Assembly: GCA_913055915.1 (NCBI GenBank)
Contig: CAJXKL010000006.1
Span: 1-64,000 of the forward strand
Length of the DNA stretch: 64,000 bases
Reading direction: 5' to 3'
Source: an uncultured Candidatus Nemicrothrix sp.
GTDB lineage: Bacteria > Actinomycetota > Acidimicrobiia > Acidimicrobiales > MedAcidi-G1
Part shown: positions 26,831 to 38,810 of the stretch, in pieces
How the letters are laid out: every line of letters begins with the position of its first letter
Position numbering within the stretch: position 1 is the stretch's first letter
Position numbers and translations under genes: made by a program
The notes under the pieces: model-generated
What the model saw: only the letters and a program-made list of their open reading frames with translations
What the model was told of the DNA's origin: nothing
Databases searched by the model: none

Positions 26831-27394
26831 ATGCCGATCATCACCACCAACGACCTCAAGAACGGGATGACCCTCGAGCTCGACGACACCCTCTTTTCGG
26901 TGGTCGAGTTCCAGCACGTCAAGCCGGGCAAGGGCCACGCCTTCGTACGCACCACCCTCAAGAACTCCCGCACCGGAGCCGTTATCGACCGCACTTTCCG
27001 CGCCGGCGAGAAGGTCGAGCGGGCGATCATCGACAAGCGGGCAATGCAGTTCCTCTACCGCGACGGCACCGACTACGTGTTCATGGATACCGAGACCTAC
27101 GACCAGCTCACCGTCAGCCCCGAGACGCTCGGCGAAGCATCCCAGTACCTCGTCGAACAGAACACAGCACTCCTCATGATGTACGGCGAGGACGTGATCG
27201 GTGTCGACCTACCCGCATCCGTCGAACTGACCATCACCGAAACCGAACCCGGCCTGCAGGGCGACCGCGTGTCCGGCGCCCGCAAGCCCGCAACCCTCGA
27301 GACCGGTCTCGTCGTCTCCGTGCCGCTGTTCATCGAAAAGGGCGAACACGTCAAGGTCGACACCCGCACCGGTGAATATCTCAGCAGGGTCTGA
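26831..27394 (+). CDS. efp: Translation elongation factor P
   Basis: Relieves ribosomes stalled at consecutive prolines. The 187-aa protein has three beta-barrel domains; domain I begins '[13 protein letters not shown]' and carries the tip loop '[10 protein letters not shown]' with Lys34, the residue that is modified in many bacteria. Domains II and III end with the signature '[18 protein letters not shown]'. No modification enzyme gene is next to it. Confidence 0.97.
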   Translation: MPIITTNDLKNGMTLELDDTLFSVVEFQHVKPGKGHAFVRTTLKNSRTGAVIDRTFRAGEKVERAIIDKRAMQFLYRDGTDYVFMDTETYDQLTVSPETLGEASQYLVEQNTALLMMYGEDVIGVDLPASVELTITETEPGLQGDRVSGARKPATLETGLVVSVPLFIEKGEHVKVDTRTGEYLSRV

Positions 27395-27424
27395 GCCAGG
27401 CGAGCAGCCGCCACCGTCCTGACC

Positions 27425-27844
27425 ATGTCACGCAGCCCCGGAGATGCCATCGGCTCACGCCGCGAGGCCCGAGAGACCGCTCTCGGTCTGCTCTACGCCG
27501 CCCACACGCGGGGCGTCGACCCACTGGAGGTTCTTGCCGAACAGCCGATCCCACCCGAGCCCTACACCGTTCAACTGGTTGAGGGAGTCGCCGGCAACAT
27601 CCATGAACTCGACGACCTGATCGACAACTACTCCGAGGGATGGAGCACTGGACGAATGCCGGCCATCGACCTGGCGCTGATCCGCATGGCCGTCTACGAG
27701 TTGGCACACCAGCACGATGTCCCCACCTCCGCGGTGCTCTCCGAGGTCGTGGAGCTGGTGGGCGAGTACTCGACCGAGAAGTCGGGCAGGTTTGTCAACG
27801 GGGTTGTCGCGCGAATTGCCGAAGAACTGCGGCCCGGTTCCTGA
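27425..27844 (+). CDS. nusB: Transcription antitermination factor NusB
   Basis: RNA-binding all-helical protein that, with NusE, assembles the rRNA antitermination complex. The 139-aa protein has 'GSRREARETALGLLYAAHTRG' at the N-terminus, 'YTVQLVEGVAGNIHELDDLI' and the conserved 'DLALIRMAVYELAHQHDVPTSAVLSEVVELVGEYSTEKSGRFVNGVVARIAEE'-type region ending the protein. It lies 30 nt after efp, the usual actinobacterial neighbour. Confidence 0.95.
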   Translation: MSRSPGDAIGSRREARETALGLLYAAHTRGVDPLEVLAEQPIPPEPYTVQLVEGVAGNIHELDDLIDNYSEGWSTGRMPAIDLALIRMAVYELAHQHDVPTSAVLSEVVELVGEYSTEKSGRFVNGVVARIAEELRPGS

Positions 27845-28320
27845 CACCACCTTTCTGGCACCGATTCTGTTCCAACCGCTGCGTCGCCGGGCCGGGTTCG
27901 GCTGCGCAGGCTCCACCCGAATCCCGACCCGACACCGCTCACGCTCCAACGCCTGCTCCTCACAGCGTTGGCAACGACTCCCCACAGGGTTGTCGTATCT
28001 TCGCTGCTGGTTTGCCTGGGAGGGAGAAGCCCGGGAGTTGGTTGGTCGAGGGTGGGGTGCCGGGGGTGGCCGGGATTTCGCGACTGATGCGGAGGACCCT
28101 GGTAGCCGGCTGGTGCTCGATGGAGGTCCTGCACTGATCAACCGTGTGCACGGACTGAGCGGGGAGCTGTTCGAGGTCGGCGTCAGTGTCGGGTCTCGAC
28201 GAGCGAGAGCGGCCTGCGAGCGAGCGGAGTTCGGCGATGGCGACGGCCGGGGTCAGGTACGAGGTAGGGGGTGCGCGGGGTAGGTGCAGTCGCGGGTAGG
28301 GTCTGTTCTCGACCGTGAAG
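27845..28320 (+). other. Gene-free region upstream of the pyr leader
   Basis: About 475 nt without a convincing gene. The first ~120 nt are C-rich and the remainder is G-rich on the plus strand. Visible structure: a CCTGGG/CCCGGG hairpin (28015-28034), a longer stem with AGGACC at ~28092 pairing with GGTCCT at ~28125, a CCGTG-CACGG palindrome near 28142, and three direct GGTAGG copies exactly 16 nt apart (28263, 28279, 28295). It could hold a structured RNA, an operator array or a decayed gene. I find no match to RNase P, tmRNA, SRP or tRNA signatures. Confidence 0.4.
28263..28310 (+). repeat. Three 16-nt phased GGTAGG direct repeats
   Basis: GGTAGG occurs at 28263, 28279 and 28295, each followed by 10 different bases, so the period is exactly 16 nt. 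The last copy contains TAGGGT, a possible -10 element for the pyr transcript. Confidence 0.4.
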
Positions 28321-28338
28321 CGGGTCCCGAGAGGCCCG
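28321..28338 (+). promoter_or_regulatory. PyrR-binding RNA hairpin of the pyr leader
   Basis: A 6-bp stem CGGGUC/GGCCCG (one U-G pair) closes the hexaloop CCGAGA. The segment matches the core RUCCNGNGAGGY of the known PyrR binding loop at every position. It lies 107 nt before the pyrR start and is followed by a terminator, the arrangement known from Bacillus, where UMP-bound PyrR stabilises this hairpin and promotes termination. Confidence 0.7.
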
Positions 28339-28385
28339 GACGGATCGAGGAGACTGGTCAGATGGCCGAGAGAGAACGCAGTCGG

Positions 28386-28409
28386 ACGCCCCCGTTCGGG
28401 GGCGTTTTT
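28386..28409 (+). terminator. Intrinsic terminator/attenuator in the pyr leader
   Basis: An 8-bp perfect stem ACGCCCCC/GGGGGCGT with a GTTC loop runs into a T5 tract. It is the only textbook intrinsic terminator I see in the window and lies just before the pyrR coding sequence, so it most likely serves as a regulated attenuator of the pyr operon. Confidence 0.75.
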
Positions 28410-28427
28410 GTCGCCCACGCCCGGGTC

Positions 28428-28928
28428 ATGACCGCCGACGACATGGGTCGTGCGATCTTACGCATGGCACACGAGATCATCGAGCGCAACCACGGTCTCG
28501 ACGGCGTGGTCGTGGTCGGCCTGCAGACGGGTGGCGTGCCGGTGGCTGAACGTCTTGTCGAGGCCCTCGAGGACATCGAGGGCCTCAGGCCGCCGCTGGG
28601 TTATCTCGACGTGGCGTTGTACCGCGACGACATCGGCATCCGACCGGTCGTACCAGAGGCCGCAACCGACCTTCCGGCCGACATCGACAACAGCCTGATC
28701 GTGCTCGTCGACGACGTGTTGTTCACCGGCCGCACGATCCGGGCTGCGATGGATGCCGTCTGCGACTACGGGAGGCCCCGGTCGGTCCAGTTGGCTGTGA
28801 TGATCGACCGTGGGCACAGGGAACTGCCGATCAGGCCCGACTACGTGGGCAAGAACCTTCCGACCAGGCGTGACGAAGTCGTCGATGTTCATCCTCTGGG
28901 TGTTGACCTGGGGTCGGTGGAGAAGTGA
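28428..28928 (+). CDS. pyrR: Bifunctional PyrR: pyr operon regulator / uracil phosphoribosyltransferase
   Basis: RNA-binding attenuation protein of the pyrimidine operon with weak uracil phosphoribosyltransferase activity. The 166-aa protein has 'RMAHEIIERN', 'VVVVGLQTGGVPVAERL' and the PRPP loop 'VLVDDVLFTGRTIRAAMDA', then 'RPRSVQLAVMIDRGHRELPIRPDYVGKNLPT'-type C-terminal region with the RNA-contact basics. The frame is open upstream through the terminator hairpin, but ATG 28428 is the first sensible start. The stop overlaps pyrB (GTGA). Confidence 0.94.
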   Translation: MTADDMGRAILRMAHEIIERNHGLDGVVVVGLQTGGVPVAERLVEALEDIEGLRPPLGYLDVALYRDDIGIRPVVPEAATDLPADIDNSLIVLVDDVLFTGRTIRAAMDAVCDYGRPRSVQLAVMIDRGHRELPIRPDYVGKNLPTRRDEVVDVHPLGVDLGSVEK

Positions 28929-29902
28929 GCACCGCAGTCACGACCTGGAGGCACCTGCTTGGCATCGACGGGATGTCCCGTGGCGACATCGAGGGAATCC
29001 TGGACCTGACCGACACGTTCGCCGAGGTCGGCAGGCGTTCGATTCCGAAGGTTCCGGCCCTGCGTGGAAGAACGGTGGCGTCGTTGTTCTTCGAGGACTC
29101 CACGCGGACCCGGATGTCGTTTGAGACCGCTGCCAAACGGCTGTCGGCCGACATCATGACCTTCACCGCGGGCTCGTCGTCACTGAGCAAGGGTGAGAGC
29201 CTGCGAGACACGGTCGAGGTGATCGGTTCGTACGGGGCCGACGCCATCGTTGTCCGCCACGCAATGGCCGGCACCGCCCACAGGTTGGCTGACTGGACCG
29301 ATGCATGTGTCATCAACGCCGGCGACGGGTGCCACGAGCACCCCACCCAGGCCCTGCTCGACTGCTACACGTTGCGTGAGAGGCGCGGCGACCTGGATGG
29401 CATGAGGATCGGCATCGTCGGCGACATCCGCAACTCCAGGGTTGCGCGATCCAACATCCTGGCATTTTCGCTGCTGGGCGCCGAGGTGGTGCTGGTGGCT
29501 CCACCCACTCTTCTGCCACCATCGATAGACGGTTGGCCGGTGACGGTTTCACATGACCTGGACGCGGTGCTTCCCGGCCTGGATGCCTGTTACCTGTTGC
29601 GGATGCAGCGGGAGCGGATAAATGAGGGCCTTGTGCCATCCCTGCGCGAGTACGCAACCGACTACGGGATGGATGCCCGGCGTGGGGGGTTGTTGGCGGC
29701 TGATGCGGTGATCTTGCATCCGGGCCCCACCAATCCGGGTGTCGAGTTGACGACCGAGGTGGCGACCGATCCGCGTTCTGTGATCCTGGACCAGGTGTCG
29801 AACGGTGTCTCTGTCCGGATGGCGGTGTTGTTCATGCTGCTGGGATCAGGCATGGACCTGGCGCCCGACCAGTCCGGAGCCGACCAGGGGGTGGACGGAT
29901 GA
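28925..29902 (+). CDS. pyrB: Aspartate carbamoyltransferase, catalytic chain
   Basis: Commits carbamoyl phosphate and aspartate to pyrimidine synthesis. The 325-aa protein has the carbamoyl-phosphate motif Ser59-Thr-Arg-Thr-Arg63 in 'FFEDSTRTRMSFE', 'SSSLSKGESLRDT', 'GDGCHEHPTQALLD' and 'HPGPTNPGVEL'. No regulatory chain pyrI is nearby. GTG start overlaps the pyrR stop and the pyrB stop overlaps pyrC (ATGA). Confidence 0.96.
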   Translation: MSTAVTTWRHLLGIDGMSRGDIEGILDLTDTFAEVGRRSIPKVPALRGRTVASLFFEDSTRTRMSFETAAKRLSADIMTFTAGSSSLSKGESLRDTVEVIGSYGADAIVVRHAMAGTAHRLADWTDACVINAGDGCHEHPTQALLDCYTLRERRGDLDGMRIGIVGDIRNSRVARSNILAFSLLGAEVVLVAPPTLLPPSIDGWPVTVSHDLDAVLPGLDACYLLRMQRERINEGLVPSLREYATDYGMDARRGGLLAADAVILHPGPTNPGVELTTEVATDPRSVILDQVSNGVSVRMAVLFMLLGSGMDLAPDQSGADQGVDG

Positions 29903-31191
29903 GCCTCGTGCTGCGCGGCGGAACGGTTGTCGATTCACAGGGAGAACGGATTCTCGACGTTGAGATCGGCGACGATGGTCGGATCTCCTCGGTCGGCAAC
30001 GACCTGAGCGGCGACATCAACCTGGATGCCTCGGGTTGTGTCGTTGCCCCGGGTTTCGTGGACCTGCACGTCCACCTCAGGGAGCCCGGCCAGGAGGATG
30101 CCGAGACAATCCAGACTGGGTCCCGGGGAGGCGCCCTGGGGGGCTACACGGTGCTGGTGGCCATGCCCAACACCGAGCCGGTCACGGACTGTGCGGCCGT
30201 CGTTGAACAGGTCAGGAACCTGGGAGCGGCGGCGCTTTGTGAGATCGTGCCGACCGCTGCGATGACCGTTGGTCGCCTCGGCGTCGACATGGCTCCAATG
30301 GGGGAGTTGGTCGACATGGGGGTCGGCATCTTCACCGACGACGGAACGGGCGTCCAGGACCCGAGGCTGATGCGTCGCATCATGGAGTACTCGACCGGGT
30401 TGACGGCCCGTCTGGGCCGACCCGTGGTGCTGGCCCAGCACTGTGAGGTTTCGGCACTTTCCGACGGTGGATACATGCACGAGGGTGACTGGTCGTCGCG
30501 GCTCGGCATTCCCGGTCAGCCTGCCGAGGCCGAGGAACTGATGGTCATGCGCGATATCGCCCTGGTGCGCCTGACCGGTGCGCACATGCACTTCCAGCAC
30601 CTGTCCACGGCCAGCTCGGTGGCGATGGTCCGGGGTGCCAAGGCTGCCGGCCTGCCCGTGACAGCCGAGGCGACGACCCACCACTTCAGCCTCACAGATG
30701 CTGCTTGTGCGTCATACGACCCGGTCTTCAAGGTGCACCCGCCGCTGCGCACCGACGACGACGTGGCAGCCGTGCGCAAGGGCCTGGCCGACGGCACGAT
30801 CGACGCCATCGCAACGGACCACGCCCCCCATACGGACCATTCAAAGGAGCAGTCGTTCGACTCGGCACCACCTGGGATGCTGGGCCTCGAAACAGCATTC
30901 TCCCTGGCGTTGGAGGAGTCCGGGCTGGACCTGCCCGACATCCTGGCGCTCATGTCGTGGCGCCCGGCGGCCATCGCCGGCCTCGGCGACAGGCACGGGA
31001 CGCCTGTCGTGGCGGGCAACCACGCCAACCTCTGCGTGATCGACCCCGACGAGACCTGGACGGTATCAGGCCGGGCCATGGCCAGCCCCAGCTCCAACAC
31101 GCCCTACGAGGGGCGCACCCTGCGGGGCCGGGTTAGGCACACCATCAGCGCCGGTGAGCCCGTGGTTGTAGATGGCGAGGCACGCCGGTGA
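29899..31191 (+). CDS. pyrC: Dihydroorotase
   Basis: Zinc amidohydrolase that cyclises carbamoyl aspartate. The 430-aa protein is of the long class I type, with the metal motif 'VDLHVHLREPGQEDAETI', 'AMPNTEPVTD', 'QHCEVSALSDGGYMHEG', 'EATTHHFSL' and the catalytic 'ATDHAPHTDHSKE', ending in the amidohydrolase 'NHANLCVIDPDETW'. ATGA overlap with pyrB and GTGA overlap with carA. Confidence 0.96.
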   Translation: MSLVLRGGTVVDSQGERILDVEIGDDGRISSVGNDLSGDINLDASGCVVAPGFVDLHVHLREPGQEDAETIQTGSRGGALGGYTVLVAMPNTEPVTDCAAVVEQVRNLGAAALCEIVPTAAMTVGRLGVDMAPMGELVDMGVGIFTDDGTGVQDPRLMRRIMEYSTGLTARLGRPVVLAQHCEVSALSDGGYMHEGDWSSRLGIPGQPAEAEELMVMRDIALVRLTGAHMHFQHLSTASSVAMVRGAKAAGLPVTAEATTHHFSLTDAACASYDPVFKVHPPLRTDDDVAAVRKGLADGTIDAIATDHAPHTDHSKEQSFDSAPPGMLGLETAFSLALEESGLDLPDILALMSWRPAAIAGLGDRHGTPVVAGNHANLCVIDPDETWTVSGRAMASPSSNTPYEGRTLRGRVRHTISAGEPVVVDGEARR

Positions 31192-32293
31192 GCCGGCGCA
31201 GCCGGGTCGAGGCACATCTGGTCCTGGCCGATGGGTCGATCTTTGAGGGCGAGGCGATCGGAGCGGCCGCTCCCGATGGCGTGGCCACCGGCGAGGTGGT
31301 CTTCAACACGGTCCTCTCCGGCTATCAGGAGGTCATCACCGACCCGTCGTATGCCGGGCAGATAATCACGTTCACGTACCCGCACATCGGAAACTACGGA
31401 GTCAACGACGACGATAACGAGAGTCGTCGGCCCTTTTGCGGCGGGGTGGTTGTACGCGACATGGCGCGGCTCCACAGCAACTGGCGGGCCGGTGGCGACC
31501 TGGACTCGATGCTTGTCGCCCACGGTGTGGCCGGAATCGCCGGTGTTGACACGAGGCGCCTCACCCGGCACCTGCGCGACCAGGGCGCCATGCCCGGGGC
31601 GTTCGGCACGGCCGACCAGGCAACGCTGACGGCTGTAGCGGCCGACGCTGTCAGTACCGACGGCCTGGACATGGTGGCCGGCGTGACCTGCGAGCAGGCC
31701 TACACGGTGGCCTCCACCGGTGGTGGGCGCCGGATCGTGGCCTACGACCTTGGCATCAAGGGCACCATCGTGAGGCACCTGTCGGCCCTGGGTGAGGTCA
31801 CGGTCGTGCCGGCCTCGACCACGGCCGCCGATGTGTTGGCAATGGCACCTGACGGGGTGTTCCTGTCAAACGGGCCGGGCGACCCCGAACCGCTTGAACA
31901 CGTCCGCGCGGCGGTCTGTGAGTTGCTGGACGAGGTTCCGCTGTTCGGCATCTGCCTGGGCCACCAGGTTCTGGCCGGAGCCCTCGGTGGCGATACCTTC
32001 AAGCTTCCGTTCGGGCACCATGGTGGGAACCACCCTGTCCGCAACCTGGTCACCGGTTCCGTCGAGATAACCAGCCAGAACCACAACTACTGCGTCGCCG
32101 ACGGCTCCATTCCGGCTGTCGACCTGACGCACGTGAACCTGAACGACCAGACCGTCGAGGGCATCTCGTGCCGGTCGGTTCCGGCATTCAGCGTTCAGTA
32201 CCACCCTGAGGCCGGCCCGGGACCGCACGACAGCCGCTACCTGTTCGACGATTTCGAGCGTTTGATGGCCTCCCATCCGGTGGGTGGTCGCTA

Positions 32294-32294
<1 letters not shown>
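31188..32294 (+). CDS. carA: Carbamoyl-phosphate synthase small subunit
   Basis: Glutaminase that supplies ammonia to CarB. The 368-aa protein has the CarA N-terminal domain ('[14 protein letters not shown]', '[31 protein letters not shown]' region) and a class I amidotransferase domain with '[11 protein letters not shown]', the nucleophile Cys in '[16 protein letters not shown]', 'GGNHPVRN' and His/Glu in '[12 protein letters not shown]'. Start GTG overlaps pyrC; TAATG joins it to carB. Confidence 0.96.
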
Positions 32295-35598
<3,304 letters not shown>

Positions 35599-35602
<4 letters not shown>

Positions 35603-36558
35603 GGCAGCGGGCCCGGCGGGGTCGACCGAGCCTCGACAGTGTCAGCGCCGACATGTCGACACGGATCGGGTCGGTGGAGTTGCCGAACCCGGTGATGACC
35701 GCATCGGGCACAGCAGGCAACGGAACCGAACTGGCCGCACACCTCGACCTCTCATCGCTCGGTGCCGTCGTCGTCAAGTCCCTCCACGCCCAGCCGTGGG
35801 ACGGGAACCCGGCACCCAGGGTCCACGCCACGCCTTCCGGCATGATCAACAGCGTCGGGCTCCAGGGACCAGGTGTTGTCGCCTGGCTCGAGGGCGACCT
35901 TCCCGCACTCGAGGCGACAGGAGCCCGGGTGGTGGTGAGCATCTGGGGTCGCACTGTCGACGAGTTCGCTGCGGCCGCTGTGCTGCTGGCAGACGCTCCC
36001 GACTCCGTTGTGGCCGTTGAGGTGAACGCCTCGTGTCCGAACCTCGAGGACCGTCGCTCACTGTTCGCCCACTCGACCACGGCAACCACCGAGGTAGTGG
36101 ATGCCTCCCGGGCGGCGCGTCGTCCGCTCTGGGCCAAGCTCAGCCCCAACACCCCCGAGCTGCCCGAGGTGGCGGCTGCAGCGGCAGCGGCGGGTGCCGA
36201 AGCCGTGACGGTCGCAAACACCGTGCTCGGAATGGTCATCGACACCGGCGCCAGGCGTCCGCTGCTCGGAGCAGGCCGGGGTGGACTCTCGGGGCCCGCA
36301 ATCCGGCCGGTCGCGGTGAGGGCCGTCTACGACACCCACGAGGCCAACCCCGACCTGTCGATCGTCGGGGTCGGCGGCATCACCTCCGGCGACGACGCAG
36401 TGCAGTTCCTGCTGGCCGGTGCATCAGCTGTACAGGTCGGTACGGCCACCTTCGCCGACCCGGCTGCACCGGCACGGGTTCTGGCGGACCTGGGCAGATG
36501 GTGCGATCATCACGGTGTGGCAACGGTTGCAGACCTGGTCGGAGGTGCACATGGCTGA
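35599..36558 (+). CDS. pyrD: Dihydroorotate dehydrogenase, class 1 (1B-like)
   Basis: FMN enzyme oxidising dihydroorotate to orotate. The 319-aa protein has '[13 protein letters not shown]', '[24 protein letters not shown]', the class 1 base Cys in '[10 protein letters not shown]', '[22 protein letters not shown]' and '[26 protein letters not shown]'. This layout is closest to class 1B, which normally needs the iron-sulfur/FAD partner PyrK to pass electrons to NAD; no pyrK lies in the operon. The ATG overlaps the carB stop; ATG 35653 would remove an 18-aa basic extension and is a reasonable alternative. Confidence 0.9.
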
Positions 36559-37291
36559 CGAAGCCACAGGGGGGCCCAGTTCAGATGAACCCGAGGAGGG
36601 GCGTGTGTCGGTCGACATCCGCTCGCGGCTGGCCCTGGCGCTCGACGTGGACGACCTGATCGAGGCCAAGCGCCTAGCGGCCTCGTTGAGCCCCTACTTC
36701 GGAACGATCAAGGTGGGACTCGAGCTCTACGTGGCGGCCGGACCGACCTCGGTCGGCTACTTCGCCGAGGCCGGCTTCGACGTCTTCTGCGACCTCAAGC
36801 TGCACGACATACCGAACACGGTCGAGAGGGCGGCGAGGGTGGTCGGCTCGCTGGGTGCACGCTGGATGACAGCCCACGCCTCCGGCGGTCCCGACATGCT
36901 CCGGGCAGCCGTGGAAGGCCTCGCCGAGGGCGCAGCCAATGCTGAGATGCCGACACCGGGAGTTCTGGGTGTAACCGTGTTGACCAGCGACGATACGGCC
37001 ACGACAGTCGACCTGGCCGCCCGCTGCGACCTGGCGGCCGACACCGGTTGCGGTGGCATCATCTGTGCCGCACCCGACCTGGAGACCACCGAGCCGTGGG
37101 CTGACCGGCTGGTGAGGGTCGTGCCCGGAATACGCCTTCCCGGGGGAGACACACACGACCAGGCCAGGGTCGCGGCTCCCGGTGATGCGTTGATCGCCGG
37201 TGCCGACCTGCTCGTGATCGGACGAATGGTCACCGCGGCCGACGATCCGGTTGCCGCCGCCGAGGAACTCGTCACCTCGCTGCTCAGCTGA
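36551..37291 (+). CDS. pyrF: Orotidine 5'-phosphate decarboxylase
   Basis: Last step to UMP. The 246-aa protein has 'LALALDVDDLIEAKRLA', 'TIKVGLELY', the catalytic 'CDLKLHDIPNTVERAA' and 'GIRLPGGDTHDQARVAAPGDALIAGADLLVIGRMV', i.e. the PyrF group 1 fold. Two starts each have a strong ribosome binding site: ATG 36551 after GGAGGT, and GTG 36605 after GAGGAGG. The first adds an acidic 18-aa tail that is not part of the fold; it overlaps the end of pyrD by 8 nt. Confidence 0.94.
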   Translation: MADEATGGPSSDEPEEGRVSVDIRSRLALALDVDDLIEAKRLAASLSPYFGTIKVGLELYVAAGPTSVGYFAEAGFDVFCDLKLHDIPNTVERAARVVGSLGARWMTAHASGGPDMLRAAVEGLAEGAANAEMPTPGVLGVTVLTSDDTATTVDLAARCDLAADTGCGGIICAAPDLETTEPWADRLVRVVPGIRLPGGDTHDQARVAAPGDALIAGADLLVIGRMVTAADDPVAAAEELVTSLLS

Positions 37292-37344
37292 CCGCCCTCC
37301 GGACCATTCCAGGCCGAGGTGTACGCGGCCCCCGCGGGTACCGC

Positions 37345-37350
37345 TATGGT
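37345..37350 (+). promoter_or_regulatory. -10-like hexamer of mihF (leaderless pattern)
   Basis: TATGGT ends 7 nt before the mihF ATG at 37358. Confidence 0.5.
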
Positions 37351-37357
37351 CGGGGTC

Positions 37358-37672
37358 ATGGCTGGACTACCACAACTCACAGATGAACAACGACGGGCTG
37401 CGCTCGTTAAGGCTGCCGAGGCCCGTAGGGTGCGCGCCGAGGTCAAGCAGCTCCTCAAGATGGGGGCCCTCTCGATGTCAGGGCTCCTGGCCCGTGCCGA
37501 CGCCGAGGTCATCGTCTCGAAGATGAAGGTCCTCGCAGCGCTCGAGTCCCTCCCCAAGCTGGGCAAGGTGAAGGCCCGCCGCACCATGGAGGAGATCGGA
37601 ATCAGCGAGAGCCGCCGCCTTCGTGGCCTCGGAAAGCAGCAGCGAGCCGACCTGCTGGCCCGCTTCGGCTGA
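37358..37672 (+). CDS. mihF: Integration host factor, actinobacterial type (mIHF)
   Basis: Nucleoid-associated DNA-binding protein restricted to actinobacteria. The 104-aa protein begins 'MAGLPQLTDEQRRAALVKAAEARRVRAEVK' (split signature over residues 1-30) and has the helix-two-turn-helix region 'LPKLGKVKARRTMEEIGISESRRLRGLG'. Longer in-frame starts overlap the promoter and are rejected. In mycobacteria the gene likewise stands between pyrF and gmk. Confidence 0.95.
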   Translation: MAGLPQLTDEQRRAALVKAAEARRVRAEVKQLLKMGALSMSGLLARADAEVIVSKMKVLAALESLPKLGKVKARRTMEEIGISESRRLRGLGKQQRADLLARFG

Positions 37673-37682
37673 CCTGACCCCG

Positions 37683-38270
37683 GTGGCCGACACCGGTCGA
37701 CCCGCCGACCCGGGTGGACCGCTGGTTGTGGTCCTGTCCGGCCCCGGTGGTGCCGGCAAGGGCACCATTGCCCGCATTCTGGCCGCCGCAGACGACTCGA
37801 TCAGCCTCAGCGTCTCCTGGACCAGCAGGGATCGACGTTCAGACGATGCCGATGACGCCTACGTGTTCGTGGACCGGGCCGCTTTTGAGGCCCGTCGCGA
37901 CGAGGGCGGCTTCATCGAGTGGAACGAGTTCCTGGGGTGCTACTACGGCACGCCTGTTCCCGGGGCCGATGACGGGCAGGTACTGCTGCTCGAGATAGAC
38001 GTGGCAGGCGGCCGACAGGTACTGCAGTCCGACCCCGGGGCGCTCTGCCTGTTCGTAGATGCCCCAGACGACGATGAGTTGCGGCGACGGCTGGTCGACA
38101 GGGGTGACGGAACCGAGCGGGCCGATGCCCGAATCATCGAGGCGATGAGGGAGAGGGCCGAGGCCGTTGACTTGGGCTACACGATCGTGCTCAACGCCGA
38201 CCTGGACCGGGCGGTACGTGAGGTCGCTGCGCTGATAGCCGCCCGTCTGGCGACGAAAAGCCCACGCTGA
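37683..38270 (+). CDS. gmk: Guanylate kinase
   Basis: Phosphorylates GMP to GDP. The 195-aa protein has the P-loop 'SGPGGAGKGTIARIL' (around residues 19-33), the GMP-binding 'SVSWTSRDRRSDD' and 'YVFVDRAAFEARRDEGGFIEWNEFLGCYYGTP' region, and 'LLLEIDVAGGRQVLQ'. The P-loop has Gly-Gly-Ala where many have Ser-Gly-Val. The GTG start 10 nt after mihF is chosen because further upstream codons overlap mihF. Confidence 0.94.
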   Translation: MADTGRPADPGGPLVVVLSGPGGAGKGTIARILAAADDSISLSVSWTSRDRRSDDADDAYVFVDRAAFEARRDEGGFIEWNEFLGCYYGTPVPGADDGQVLLLEIDVAGGRQVLQSDPGALCLFVDAPDDDELRRRLVDRGDGTERADARIIEAMRERAEAVDLGYTIVLNADLDRAVREVAALIAARLATKSPR

Positions 38271-38330
38271 CGGGCCTGTCCGGCCCCTGATCGGGCATAT
38301 GGCTGCGGAGGCAACCGGAACGGGCTCTGG

Positions 38331-38336
38331 TACCGT
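38331..38336 (+). promoter_or_regulatory. Possible -10 element of rpoZ
   Basis: TACCGT lies in the 177-nt gap between gmk and rpoZ, about 110 nt before the rpoZ start. The gap also has a short GGGCC/GGCCC hairpin just after gmk. An AGGAG ribosome binding site stands 4 nt before the rpoZ GTG, so this gene is not leaderless. Confidence 0.25.
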
Positions 38337-38447
38337 GGTGGGCCGTCCGTAGGGCGAACCACCGGTCGACACGACGGTGTGTCCGCCAGCCCGTGAACCG
38401 TCCAGAACCGGGCGTCTGCGGGTGGCACCAGAACCCCTAGGAGCACA

Positions 38448-38795
38448 GTGAAGCGTCACGAGAGCATGATCAACCCGCCGATCGAGGGGTTGTTGGACCT
38501 GGCTGACTCGAAGTTCAGGCTTGTAACGGTGAGCGCCAAGCGCGCCCGCCAGATCAACTCCTACTTCGGCCAGTTGGGTGAGGGCCTCGGAGCCTCCATC
38601 CCGCCGCAGATCACGTCCACGGCACGCAAGCCGCTCTCCATTGCCTTTGAGGAGATGGACGCCGGCAAGATCGTCCCCATCGAGCCACCCGATGAGCCCG
38701 AGGAGGTCGAGGGTCTCGACGCCGACGGTGAACTGCTCGAGGGCACGACCGAAGAGTCGGCCGACGACGCCGATTCCGCCGATGAAGGCGCCTGA
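38448..38795 (+). CDS. rpoZ: DNA-directed RNA polymerase subunit omega
   Basis: Assembly subunit of RNA polymerase. The 115-aa protein has the omega core 'MINPPIEGLLDLADSKFRLVTVSAKRARQINSYF', 'PQITSTARKPLSIAFEEMDAGKI', then a very acidic tail of ~35 residues. The GTG start with its AGGAG is preferred to ATG 38466. Neighbours gmk and coaBC match the common actinobacterial gmk-rpoZ-coaBC-metK-priA order. Confidence 0.94.
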   Translation: MKRHESMINPPIEGLLDLADSKFRLVTVSAKRARQINSYFGQLGEGLGASIPPQITSTARKPLSIAFEEMDAGKIVPIEPPDEPEEVEGLDADGELLEGTTEESADDADSADEGA

Positions 38796-38810
38796 TCGGC
38801 TGATCCCCCC

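Noticed and set aside
27455-28141. Minus-strand frame with CxxC-like cysteines over the nusB end and following gap
   Set aside because: Half of it is antisense to nusB, codon usage is not convincing and no zinc-ribbon family is recognisable.
27990-28200. RNase P RNA, tmRNA, SRP RNA or a T-box in the nusB-pyrR gap
   Set aside because: None of the universally conserved segments of these RNAs could be found; only generic stems are visible.
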